Source of the DNA: JAQVWU01 sp964628455
Lineage (GTDB): Bacteria > Bacillota > Clostridia > Oscillospirales > CAG-272
Length of the DNA: 19,008 nucleotides
NCBI GenBank assembly: GCA_964628455.1
Contig: CAZVPD010000066.1
Coordinates: forward strand, 1-19,008
Direction of reading: 5' to 3'
Shown here one piece after another: positions 1 through 6,841 of this stretch. A program made the position numbers and the translations under genes. The notes beneath the pieces are model-generated. The model had not been told where the DNA came from and did no database searches. It was given only the letters and a program-made list of their open reading frames with translations. The stretch's first letter is position 1. Every line of letters begins with the position of its first letter.

Positions 1-53
1 CAATCAGATATTATTTTGATTACATCCGGATTTATCTTTTTCTTTCTCGACAT
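1..53 (-). CDS. 5' end of an unidentified gene (partial, runs off the window)
   Basis: A start codon on the minus strand at 53-51 is preceded, seven bases upstream, by a good Shine-Dalgarno sequence (GAAGGGAG, complement of 61-68). Seventeen codons stay open to the window edge, giving a lysine-rich start, MSRKKKINPDVIKIISD. Too little is present to assign a family. Short basic N-termini like this occur in DNA-binding regulators, and regulators often sit beside sugar-binding lipoprotein genes, but that is only a guess. The gene lies 142 bases downstream of the lipoprotein gene on the same strand and could be cotranscribed or have its own promoter. Confidence 0.45.
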   Translation of the reverse strand, partial: MSRKKKINPDVIKIISD

Positions 54-74
54 AACAATGCTCCCTTCATAGCT

Positions 75-100
75 GACAATGTTTTTTGTTTTTCATTGTC
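75..100. repeat. 7-bp perfect inverted repeat upstream of the partial gene
   Basis: GACAATG (75-81) and CATTGTC (94-100) are perfect inverted copies separated by a 12-base T-rich spacer. A further direct copy of the ACAATG core lies at 55-60, between the ribosome-binding site and the start codon of the partial minus-strand gene. The repeat lies in that gene's leader, so it could be an operator for autoregulation or an RNA hairpin. On the minus strand it is not followed by a T-run, so it is not an obvious terminator. Confidence 0.4.
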
Positions 101-195
101 TTACATATAGGGAGCATATCACCGCGCAGCATGCGGCTCTTTCGGGTGTTCTATTTGTTTTACTGAATTTCCCGGTCTGTTTACAAAGCGGGTCC

Positions 196-1650
196 TCAGT
201 CCATAGCCTGATAAACGGCGGTAAGTTCCTCAAGGTCGCGCTGATACTGAGCCTCGTTCTTTGCCCAGAAGGACGCGTAGTCCTTGACCTTGTTGGAGAT
301 GTTGTTGCCGAAATAATCGGCTATATAGGAGATGTTCGAGCCGTTGATAAAGCCGAAGTCGTAATAGAGCGAATCGAAGATCAGATCGAGCATCTCGCCC
401 GACTCCTCGTCACGTGACGATTTGGTCTTGAGCGCGATGTCGTAATACTTGGGGTATACGCTGCGGTAGGTTTCGGCGTTGAGCGCCTCGAGCATGACCG
501 AAACGAACTCGGTGTCGACCGCGGTGGAAGGAATGCTGTAAAGGTCGGTGCCGACGGGTGTGGCGCGGTATTCGGTCTGCCCGTCGTCGTATTTCGGCAT
601 CGGAAGCAGTCCGAAATCAACCTCCATATCGCGCAGCTCCCGGACATAACCGAGGGTGAGGGTCATAAACAGCGCGCGGCTTTCGCGAAAGACGGGAATG
701 ATTTTGGCGGCATCGATATTGTAATAAACCGCGTCCGTTTCGTTTACAAGCCGGTAGATTTTATCGAAAGCATCGAGCATGCGTTCGCTGTAGAAGACGA
801 TCTGAGGATTTCCGTCGTCATCGATACGGATGTAATCGAGTTTGAAGTTTGTGACAAAGGAACGCGGTCCGTGAGTCTGGAGCGTGTAGCCGTATTGGTC
901 GGTTTCCGTAAACTTTCCGTCGCCGTCCAGATCGGAATGGGCTGTCTCAACGATTGCAAGGAAGCGGTCGTAGGTCCAGGTCCCGTCTTTGACCATACCG
1001 TAGAGATCGCCGGCGTTGTAATTTTCGGCCAGTTCCTTGTTGAAATACAGAATATTCACGCCGTCTATCTGGGAAAGGGCAAGGGTTCCGACTCCCGCAA
1101 ACAGCTTTCCGTAGAGTTCGGCCTGTTCGTTGAAACCGGCCGTCCACCACGGGCGGGTAAAATCGAGGTTTTCCAGCTTGTAAAGGTCGAGATAAAGTCC
1201 TTCGAGCACCAGCTCCGCGCCGTAATAATATTCGGGCGCGACGACATCGTAGGCATTGTCTCCGGCGGCAACCGAATTCCGTATGCTGTTCATGAACTTG
1301 ATCCGCGCATCCCAGCCGCCGTCGGCGTCGATCGTTTCGATCGCGGCGTCAAACCGCTCCTCAACGTTCATGTTGCGGGTGTAGACAGCGTCGTCGATGA
1401 TCTCGCCGGTCAGCTGTTCGATGCTGTAATAACCGAGGGCATGCGTCTGCACGAACATTTTGAAGATCCTGCCGTCATAGCGGACATCGGGCAGACTGTC
1501 TTTCAGGGGATCCTCCGTTTCCGCCTCCGTGACGGTACCGGTGTTTCCGGCATCGGCGGGACCGGTATCGGCCGCTCCGGCGCAGGACACGGATACGAAG
1601 AACATCGCGCCGATAAGGAGAAAAAGAATCGTTTTTTTCACCGGAACCAT
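196..1650 (-). CDS. Extracellular sugar-type solute-binding lipoprotein (ABC transporter family 1-like)
   Basis: Predicted to be lipid-anchored outside the membrane and to capture a sugar or oligosaccharide for an ABC importer. The N-terminus has two lysines, a hydrophobic core and a lipobox ending at Cys23 (VSVSC), then an acidic Thr/Glu linker, as in Gram-positive lipoproteins. Length (484 aa) is normal for family 1-type binding proteins. It is clearly paralogous to the lipoprotein encoded at 16320-17789: both share LDF-(T/S)-x-PWW, a G-x-WT-x-DRFLA block and a DxDxDG loop (residues 240-251 here) that fits an EF-hand-like calcium site. The start is uncertain. ATG at 1650 lies close behind AAAGGA, GTG at 1641 has better spacing and gives a classic MKK signal peptide, and ATG at 1662 has no ribosome-binding site. 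No permease or ATPase gene is nearby. It lies 178 bases downstream of the GH36-like gene, which may supply its functional partner. Confidence 0.88.
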   Translation of the reverse strand: MVPVKKTILFLLIGAMFFVSVSCAGAADTGPADAGNTGTVTEAETEDPLKDSLPDVRYDGRIFKMFVQTHALGYYSIEQLTGEIIDDAVYTRNMNVEERFDAAIETIDADGGWDARIKFMNSIRNSVAAGDNAYDVVAPEYYYGAELVLEGLYLDLYKLENLDFTRPWWTAGFNEQAELYGKLFAGVGTLALSQIDGVNILYFNKELAENYNAGDLYGMVKDGTWTYDRFLAIVETAHSDLDGDGKFTETDQYGYTLQTHGPRSFVTNFKLDYIRIDDDGNPQIVFYSERMLDAFDKIYRLVNETDAVYYNIDAAKIIPVFRESRALFMTLTLGYVRELRDMEVDFGLLPMPKYDDGQTEYRATPVGTDLYSIPSTAVDTEFVSVMLEALNAETYRSVYPKYYDIALKTKSSRDEESGEMLDLIFDSLYYDFGFINGSNISYIADYFGNNISNKVKDYASFWAKNEAQYQRDLEELTAVYQAMD

Positions 1651-1707
1651 ACGTCCTTTCATCGTTAAAAGATCTGTTTGGTTTATTTTACCGTTTTATT
1701 TGAAAAG

Positions 1708-1778
1708 GATCCGCGGTATTCACACCGGCGGGAAACCCGCAGCCGTCCCGGTCTATTCTGTCCGTCTGTCCGCGGATC
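1708..1778. repeat. Nested inverted repeats in the gap between the GH36 and binding-protein genes
   Basis: Three nested arms are visible: an outer perfect 9-bp pair (GATCCGCGG 1708-1716 with CCGCGGATC 1770-1778), a middle 5-bp pair (ACCGG 1724-1728 with CCGGT 1748-1752) and an inner CGGG-AAA-CCCG hairpin (1729-1739). Read as minus-strand RNA, the outer stem is followed by CTTTTC, so it may act as a weak terminator for the GH36 gene, a processing site or a structured leader of the downstream lipoprotein gene. A T6 run lies just upstream on the minus strand (complement of 1780-1785), behind imperfect CCG/CGG pairing at 1786-1821, and is a second weak terminator candidate. No known riboswitch consensus was matched. 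Confidence 0.45.
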
Positions 1779-1828
1779 TAAAAAACCGTGTGCCGTCCGG
1801 CTTGCATGATCAAACGGTCGGAACAGCG

Positions 1829-3991
1829 TCATCCGGTCCGCCTTTTAATATACAGCTTCCAGTCCTCCTCTCCGTTTTCCGCCGGGGTCCATCCGGCCCG
1901 CAGAATACCGGACTCAAACGTGCATCCGTATCGTTTGTTTCGCACCTCATCCGGAAGATACCCGCCGGGCACGAAAACGGCGACCGAGTAAGGGTCTCCG
2001 CCGACAACACCGGACCTTCCGCAAAGCGCGCAGGATTCCTCGTCCCAGTGAACTTCCTTCAGTTCCGTCCCCCCCTGGGTTATGTGCCTCGATGTGGAGA
2101 CGACCTGCGGCCGTGAAAGCCTGCGGCGCACGGAAAAAACCTTCGTTTCATACGGGGAAAGACGGACATCAAATCCCGAACCGGTGATCCCGATGAATTT
2201 CCCGCTCCAGTATTCATAGATGAGATATTCTTCGCCGCGGGATGTCTCAAGATACAGATCCCCGCTCAGATCGATGTGTTTCCGCTGTTCCTCTCCCGAC
2301 ATATTGAAGACGCCGGCGGCATTCCACGCCTCAAACGGACGCGACACGGCAAGGTTCAGGATCTCGACGGGTCCCGATTGCAGGATCGTGAAGATATCCG
2401 CCGGATGCGCGTCCAAAACCGGGATCGTCCGTCTGATCAGCTCGATGCGGTCCTCCGGCAGGTCCGGCAGATGGTCGCCGACCGTATACGGCAGTCCGAG
2501 CAGCGAAACGAAGCAGGCCCTCGACCGCGCCTGGTCATAGGTGTTGAACTCCTCCCTCAGGACGACAACATCGGGGTCGGTATGCAGCGTTATGTTGTTG
2601 AAGGGCAGATATTTGCGCAGGCGGTCCACGGCGCAATTCAGAAATTCCTCCCACCGGAAGACGTCGCCGCCGATCCGCGCACCGTCGAAAAAGTCCATGC
2701 CCGCGGTGACCGAACGGTAGTTCTCCCCCGAGCAGGAAATCATATAGGTGTTCTCCCCGACGGTCTCCCTGGCGGCCCTCAGAACATCCCTGAAGGCCTC
2801 TTCGGTGCTTTTGGCGGGATCGAAAAACCGGTCGTGATGCCTGTCCGCGACTTCGAGCGTGGCCGGAAGGCAGTCCCATTTGATCGCTTCGAATCCCCAG
2901 CCGAGGATCTGCCCGAACACCCGCGGGATATAGTCCTTCACCACCTCCGGATGACTGATGTCGACCCACCACTGACCGCACCATCTCGGCTCATTGCACA
3001 GGACCCATTCCGGACGCGCTTCGAGAATTTCGTTTTTATGCGGCTCGTTGGTGGCTCCGATCCACAGGACCGGGATCAGCCCGTTTTTTTTGATCTCATC
3101 CGAAACCGCCTTCAGCCCCCGGGGATATTTGACCGCGCTGGGCCTGAACGTATCCGACCCGTCCGTTTCCGTTCCGTTTAAATTACTGTGATACCATTCC
3201 CAGTCCACCCAGACGCAGTTTGCGCCGAAGTCCGCGAGCTTCTCCCGGATGAATTTTGTGTTTTCAAGGACGATCCGCTCGCACGCGTCGAATTTCACGG
3301 CATACCACGTCATCCAGCCGACGGGCGGAGCGGGGAAACAGTTTTTCCTGTTGACAGGCCTGTAGCGGATATGGAATTTCTCCGCGTAAAAATGTTCGGA
3401 TATCCGCAGGGAAAACGGTCTGTCCCCGGCGGTTTCCAGCGAAAATCGATAATCCCCCTCTTCCCGGTCATAGTTCAGGGACAAATGCCCGTAACCGGAG
3501 AAGAGCACGGCGGAATCGGTCAGCCTGTCGAACAGCGCGTTGTCCGCCGTCGATGAGGCAGGGCCGCTTGCCGTCCTGAACCCACCGCCGGTCCTTTCCG
3601 TGCACACCGCGAAGGTGGAGTTTTCCATGTCGGATCCCCACTTCAGTTTCCCGCTCATGAAAAGAACCGGTTTCTGTGCGTCCGGGCTGCCGGCCGGCGC
3701 GGTAAAGACGGAAAAACCTTCCGCTCCGGCCTTCAGCTCCAGACAGACGCCGACCGTCAAACCGGAGGGATCCGTGTAACCGGCCGTCAGCTTCACGGAG
3801 TCCTCCGCATATTTTACTTCACAGCCCGTGCAGGAAAGAGAGGAGAACGGAATTTCACGTCCGCCCGCCGCCGCATGCGTCAGTACCGCCTCCGGCACCG
3901 GCCCCCTGCCGGAAAAATAATATGCAAACGCGTGTGTTCCGGTGTCGAATCGGATCTCGTTGTTCCCGTAATTCAGGTAATATTCCGGCAT
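1829..3991 (-). CDS. GH36-like alpha-galactosidase family glycosidase
   Basis: Predicted to hydrolyse terminal alpha-galactosides or related alpha-linked sugars by a retaining mechanism. At 720 aa it has the GH36/clan GH-D layout: an N-terminal beta-rich domain (about 1-215), a TIM barrel (about 220-530) and C-terminal beta sheet. In the barrel, GWMTWYAVKFD (225-235) resembles the GH-D opening strand, VWVDWEWY (260-267) the next, FEAIKWDC carries the likely nucleophile Asp373, and ARIGGD the likely acid/base Asp443. No signal peptide is seen, so it probably acts in the cytoplasm on imported oligosaccharides. AGGCGG six bases upstream supports the start. It is transcribed divergently from the UroD-like genes, and no convincing promoter for it was found in the 111-base gap. 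The last 100 or so residues form a less familiar extension. Exact substrate is unknown. The family call is firm, the alpha-galactosidase label less so. Confidence 0.82.
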   Translation of the reverse strand: MPEYYLNYGNNEIRFDTGTHAFAYYFSGRGPVPEAVLTHAAAGGREIPFSSLSCTGCEVKYAEDSVKLTAGYTDPSGLTVGVCLELKAGAEGFSVFTAPAGSPDAQKPVLFMSGKLKWGSDMENSTFAVCTERTGGGFRTASGPASSTADNALFDRLTDSAVLFSGYGHLSLNYDREEGDYRFSLETAGDRPFSLRISEHFYAEKFHIRYRPVNRKNCFPAPPVGWMTWYAVKFDACERIVLENTKFIREKLADFGANCVWVDWEWYHSNLNGTETDGSDTFRPSAVKYPRGLKAVSDEIKKNGLIPVLWIGATNEPHKNEILEARPEWVLCNEPRWCGQWWVDISHPEVVKDYIPRVFGQILGWGFEAIKWDCLPATLEVADRHHDRFFDPAKSTEEAFRDVLRAARETVGENTYMISCSGENYRSVTAGMDFFDGARIGGDVFRWEEFLNCAVDRLRKYLPFNNITLHTDPDVVVLREEFNTYDQARSRACFVSLLGLPYTVGDHLPDLPEDRIELIRRTIPVLDAHPADIFTILQSGPVEILNLAVSRPFEAWNAAGVFNMSGEEQRKHIDLSGDLYLETSRGEEYLIYEYWSGKFIGITGSGFDVRLSPYETKVFSVRRRLSRPQVVSTSRHITQGGTELKEVHWDEESCALCGRSGVVGGDPYSVAVFVPGGYLPDEVRNKRYGCTFESGILRAGWTPAENGEEDWKLYIKRRTG

Positions 3992-4013
3992 AATAAACCG
4001 CCTTTTTTTATGA

Positions 4014-4042
4014 TTGACACGGGGTCCTGTTTGTGATACGAT
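4014..4042 (+). promoter_or_regulatory. Sigma-A-type promoter for the UroD-like gene pair
   Basis: TTGACA at 4014-4019 (perfect -35) and TACGAT at 4037-4042 (4 of 6 matches to TATAAT) are separated by exactly 17 bases. The predicted transcript starts near 4049, leaving a leader of about 54 bases before the start codon at 4103, with a GGGAG ribosome-binding site at 4089-4093. Confidence 0.7.
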
Positions 4043-4102
4043 ACGGATAGAACCGAAAACCGCGTCCGGTCACGGGATCCGCAGGAAAGGGAGATAAACC
4101 TC

Positions 4103-5214
4103 ATGAATGCCGTTGAAAGAGAAAAAGCCGTATATACTTTCGGAAAACCGGACAGACTGCCGAGAAGGGAATGGGGTATTTTCCCGGAGACGGCGGTCCG
4201 CTGGAAAAAAGAAGGCTGGGACGGCAGCAGCGAGCGCTTTATGTATGACGAATACCCTTATGCCGAAGGGCTGGTCGACCTCGTGGGCATCGATATCCCG
4301 GTATCCCCGGCTTTTAAAGAAGAAGTGATCGGTTCGGATGAGCGGTACATCTATACGAGAACGGTTTCGGGAGCGATCGAGCAGTTCCCCAAAGGGAAGG
4401 CGAGATGGGGAGAGGTGATGCCCTTCTATAAAAAGCATCCGGTCGAATGTCCGGAAGACTGGTATGACCGTATCAGGCCGAAGCTGGACCCCGAAACGCC
4501 CGAAAGATGGGTGAAGTTTGAGCGGAAGTGTGAGGAAACCGCGGAGAAAGTCCGGCGCGGGGAAAAACTCTGCGAAGCGGCATGCATAGGCGGTTATATG
4601 TATCTGAGAGCCATGCTGGGTCCCGAAAAACATGCTTCGCGTTCTACGACACGCCCGATATGGTCCGGGACATGATGCGCACATGGCTGCATCTGGCCAA
4701 AACCTGCCTTATCAGGGTGCAGAAGAAAGTCCCTTTCTTTAAGTTTCTGATCGGCGAAGACATTTCCTATAAAAACGGGCTTTTGATCTCACCCGCCCTG
4801 TGCGAGGAGTATCTGTTCCCGTATTACAGGGAGCTGATCGAATGCCTGCGGAACGGGCAGAAGGACTTCATGCACGCCGAAGTCGATACCGACGGATGTG
4901 TCAGAGAGGTTATCCCCCTGTATATGAAGGCCGGCTTTAACGTCATGCGTCCTTTCGAAGCGGCCGCAGGCAACGACGTCGTGGCCATCGCGAAACAATA
5001 CCCCGGCCTTGTCATGTCGGGAGGGATCGATAAAAGGATCCTTGCGTCAACGAAAGAAGCGATTAGGGCGGAAGTTCTGAGGATCGTTCCGTTTATGGCC
5101 GGAAGGGGGGGATACATCCCCACCTGCGACCATACCGTTCCGTCCGACGTTCCTTATGAAAATTATCTGTATTACAGGCAGCTTGTAACGTCTTCGGACA
5201 GCGGAAAGGAATAA
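4103..5214 (+). pseudogene. UroD/MtaA-like methyltransferase-family protein, interrupted by a -1 frameshift
   Basis: The reading frame from 4103 holds the N-terminal half, and the frame ending at 5214 holds the C-terminal half. They join at an A5 run (4626-4630): restoring one A gives GPEK-TCFAFYD and a 370-aa protein, the normal family length. Features seen are a UroD-family opening (NAVEREKAV...DRLPRREW), the GED-ISYKNG-LISP block and a C-terminal GGYIPTCDH (337-344) typical of UroD-like proteins in Clostridia. These belong to the superfamily of corrinoid:coenzyme M methyltransferases (MtaA/MtbA) and uroporphyrinogen decarboxylase. Where the second gene has HCDGN, this one has DTDGC (262-266), so metal binding probably differs. 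True heme-pathway UroD is unlikely, as the diagnostic RQAGRY motif is absent. Both halves look conserved, so a sequencing or assembly error is at least as likely as real decay. Confidence 0.85.
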
Positions 5215-5217
5215 ACG

Positions 5218-6282
5218 ATGAAACCCGTCGAAAGAGTCAAAGCGGCGTTTGATTATCAAAAAACCGACAGGATCCCGCGGTATGAAATATTTCTGCCGGA
5301 TTTTACCGAACGATTCTATCAAAAAAGCGGTCTTCCGCGGGAGATCTCGATCTATGATTATTACGATAAAATCGACATCGGCGCGATTCTGGCCGATCAG
5401 GGGGGACCCTTTTCCGGCGGGCAGAAAACCGAGCGCAGGGACGGGAATACCTGTTACGAGCGGGACAGCTGGGGGCGCCTTTTATTAAAGAAGGACAACG
5501 CCTATTTCGAGCAGGAGATCGAATCGGCATTCGGAGATAAAAACAAGGCGGACGGCATTGTTTTCGAGTCCCCGCTGTCGGAAGCCCGATATGAAAATCT
5601 GCGCCTGTATTCGGATGCCGTAAAGAAGCGCTTCGCCGCCGTTTCCGGTGTGCTGGGCCTGTATATGGGATGCTGGAGGCTGCGGGGGCAGGAGCGGTTT
5701 CTCAGGGACATGGCGGAAGACAGGGAATTCTGCAGGTACCTGATCGGAAGGCTCGCGGATTTTACCCGGGAAGTGGGTTTAAAGACGGCGGAGATGTCGG
5801 ATACCCTGGATACGGCTTTGTGGGTATACGACGAATTTTCCAGTCAGCGCGGACCGATGTTTTCGCCGAAGACGTTTGAAGACCTGTTCCTTCCCGCTTA
5901 TAAAAAGATGATCGGTTACTGGAAATCCAAAGGGGTCAGAAACGTCGTCCTGCACTGTGACGGCAATTCGCTGCCGCTCCTCGATATGATCATCGAAGCC
6001 GGGTTTACGGGCGTGCAGGGATTTGCGCCGTCTGCGGGCATGCGCATCCCCGACGTGAAAAAGAAATACGGCGGCAGGCTGGTCATGATCGGAGGGATGT
6101 GCAACGTCCGCACCCTCGCCTCCGGGACCTTTGCGGAGATAAAAAGAGAAGCGGAGGAAATCGCGGAAGCGGCAAAAGACGGCGGGGTCATGATCGGAAC
6201 GCATTCGGTCGACGCCGATATTCCGGCGTGCAATTACGATTATTATTATTCCGTCGTCAACAGGATCGATCAGGGCTGGTAA
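5218..6282 (+). CDS. UroD/MtaA-like methyltransferase-family protein
   Basis: A complete 354-aa UroD-superfamily protein, predicted cytosolic TIM barrel. Seen are the opening KPVERVKAAFDYQKTDRIPR, the substrate-pocket block YDEFSSQRGPMFSP (204-217), a likely metal/substrate loop LHCDGN (245-250), a GGMCNVR turn (292-298) and IGTHSVDADIPACNY near the C-terminus (His329, Cys338). Classical MtaA enzymes use HxC plus a distal Cys for zinc; here HC and distal His/Cys may serve, which is inference. It starts three bases after the preceding UroD-like gene, with AAAGGA seven bases upstream, so the two are cotranscribed. The pair may be two subunits or two specificities of one methyl-transfer pathway. 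No corrinoid protein or coenzyme M gene is in the window, so substrate is unknown. Confidence 0.87.
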   Translation: MKPVERVKAAFDYQKTDRIPRYEIFLPDFTERFYQKSGLPREISIYDYYDKIDIGAILADQGGPFSGGQKTERRDGNTCYERDSWGRLLLKKDNAYFEQEIESAFGDKNKADGIVFESPLSEARYENLRLYSDAVKKRFAAVSGVLGLYMGCWRLRGQERFLRDMAEDREFCRYLIGRLADFTREVGLKTAEMSDTLDTALWVYDEFSSQRGPMFSPKTFEDLFLPAYKKMIGYWKSKGVRNVVLHCDGNSLPLLDMIIEAGFTGVQGFAPSAGMRIPDVKKKYGGRLVMIGGMCNVRTLASGTFAEIKREAEEIAEAAKDGGVMIGTHSVDADIPACNYDYYYSVVNRIDQGW

Positions 6283-6283
6283 C

Positions 6284-6333
6284 CCGGTCCTGCCGCACCG
6301 TGCATGCCGTCCGCCGGTCAGGATCCGGTTTTT
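6284..6333 (+). terminator. Possible intrinsic terminator of the UroD-like pair
   Basis: CCGGTCCTG (6284-6292) can pair with CAGGATCCGG (6319-6328) with one bulged base, and TTTTT follows at 6329-6333. The 26-base loop is long, so the call is weak. The 3' arm overlaps the last codons and stop codon of the convergent flavodoxin gene. Confidence 0.35.
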
Positions 6334-6839
6334 CGGGCGTATTCCACGATCGCACGGATCTCTTTTCTGTCCACGTAATTTGTCGGGTGATAAAAGCCCT
6401 CCAGGATCGCATCTTCGTCTTTCGTTCTGTTCTTTTTCTTCTCCATGACTTTTTTAAACACGTTCAGCATCGCTTTGGAAATGCCTTTCACTTTGGAAAA
6501 ATCAACGCCGCCGGGCAAATAAAAGAATTTGTGGAATTCCGCCTGTTCTCCGGTGAAGTTATTGCGCAGGATATCGTCGATATCTTTTTGGGAGTTGTTG
6601 TTGCCGGCGCAGGCAAAAACAATGACCGGTTTTTCTTTGAACCATCCGAGGACTTTTTTCAGCTTGTTCATTTTGCCCATATACACACCGGTGCCGAATA
6701 TAACAGTCCGACAGGCGTTTATTTCGGCTTTTTTGAATTCCGAAAAATCCCTCAGTTCCCAGCCGAGTTCTTCGGCGATCCATGACGCGTACCGGAAAGT
6801 ATTTCCGTATCTGCTTTTGTAGAGAACGATGTTTTTCAT
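6318..6839 (-). CDS. Flavodoxin-domain protein (flavodoxin_5/HemG-like)
   Basis: A 173-aa FMN-binding flavodoxin-fold protein, probably an electron carrier or small flavin reductase in the cytosol. The N-terminus NIVLYKSRYGNT holds the phosphate-binding loop of the flavodoxin family, followed by VIFGTGVYMGKMNK and VIVFACAGNN, in the positions of later FMN loops. The start is ambiguous: ATG at 6845 overlaps the upstream stop codon as ATGA but lies two bases from GGGAG, while ATG at 6839 has an eight-base spacing and is preferred here. It is the last gene of the NTF2-SDR-FAD oxidoreductase operon and is translationally coupled to the FAD enzyme, so it may supply or accept its electrons. It resembles HemG-type proteins, but no haem genes are present and that role is not supported. 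Confidence 0.85.
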   Translation of the reverse strand: MKNIVLYKSRYGNTFRYASWIAEELGWELRDFSEFKKAEINACRTVIFGTGVYMGKMNKLKKVLGWFKEKPVIVFACAGNNNSQKDIDDILRNNFTGEQAEFHKFFYLPGGVDFSKVKGISKAMLNVFKKVMEKKKNRTKDEDAILEGFYHPTNYVDRKEIRAIVEYARKTGS

Positions 6840-6841
6840 TT

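Noticed and set aside
79..417. A 112-codon plus-strand open frame at the left end.
   Set aside because: It runs mostly antisense to the lipoprotein gene's conserved 3' end, and its start lies within the T-rich inverted repeat with no ribosome-binding site.
1708..1760. Resemblance to part of a cobalamin riboswitch (GGUGUGAAUACC on the minus strand), attractive because UroD-like methyltransferases often work with corrinoids.
   Set aside because: The conserved B12 box and the remaining core elements are missing, and the gene downstream is a sugar-type binding protein.
4620..4640. Programmed -1 ribosomal frameshift in the UroD-like gene.
   Set aside because: The in-frame codons are GAA AAA, not an X-XXY-YYZ slippery heptamer, no clear upstream SD or downstream hairpin was seen, and UroD-like genes are not known to use frameshifting.
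4103..6839. Haem biosynthesis cluster (UroD plus HemG-like flavodoxin).
   Set aside because: The UroD-like proteins lack the RQAGRY motif of true UroD, the flavodoxin is in a separate opposite-strand operon, and no other haem gene is present.
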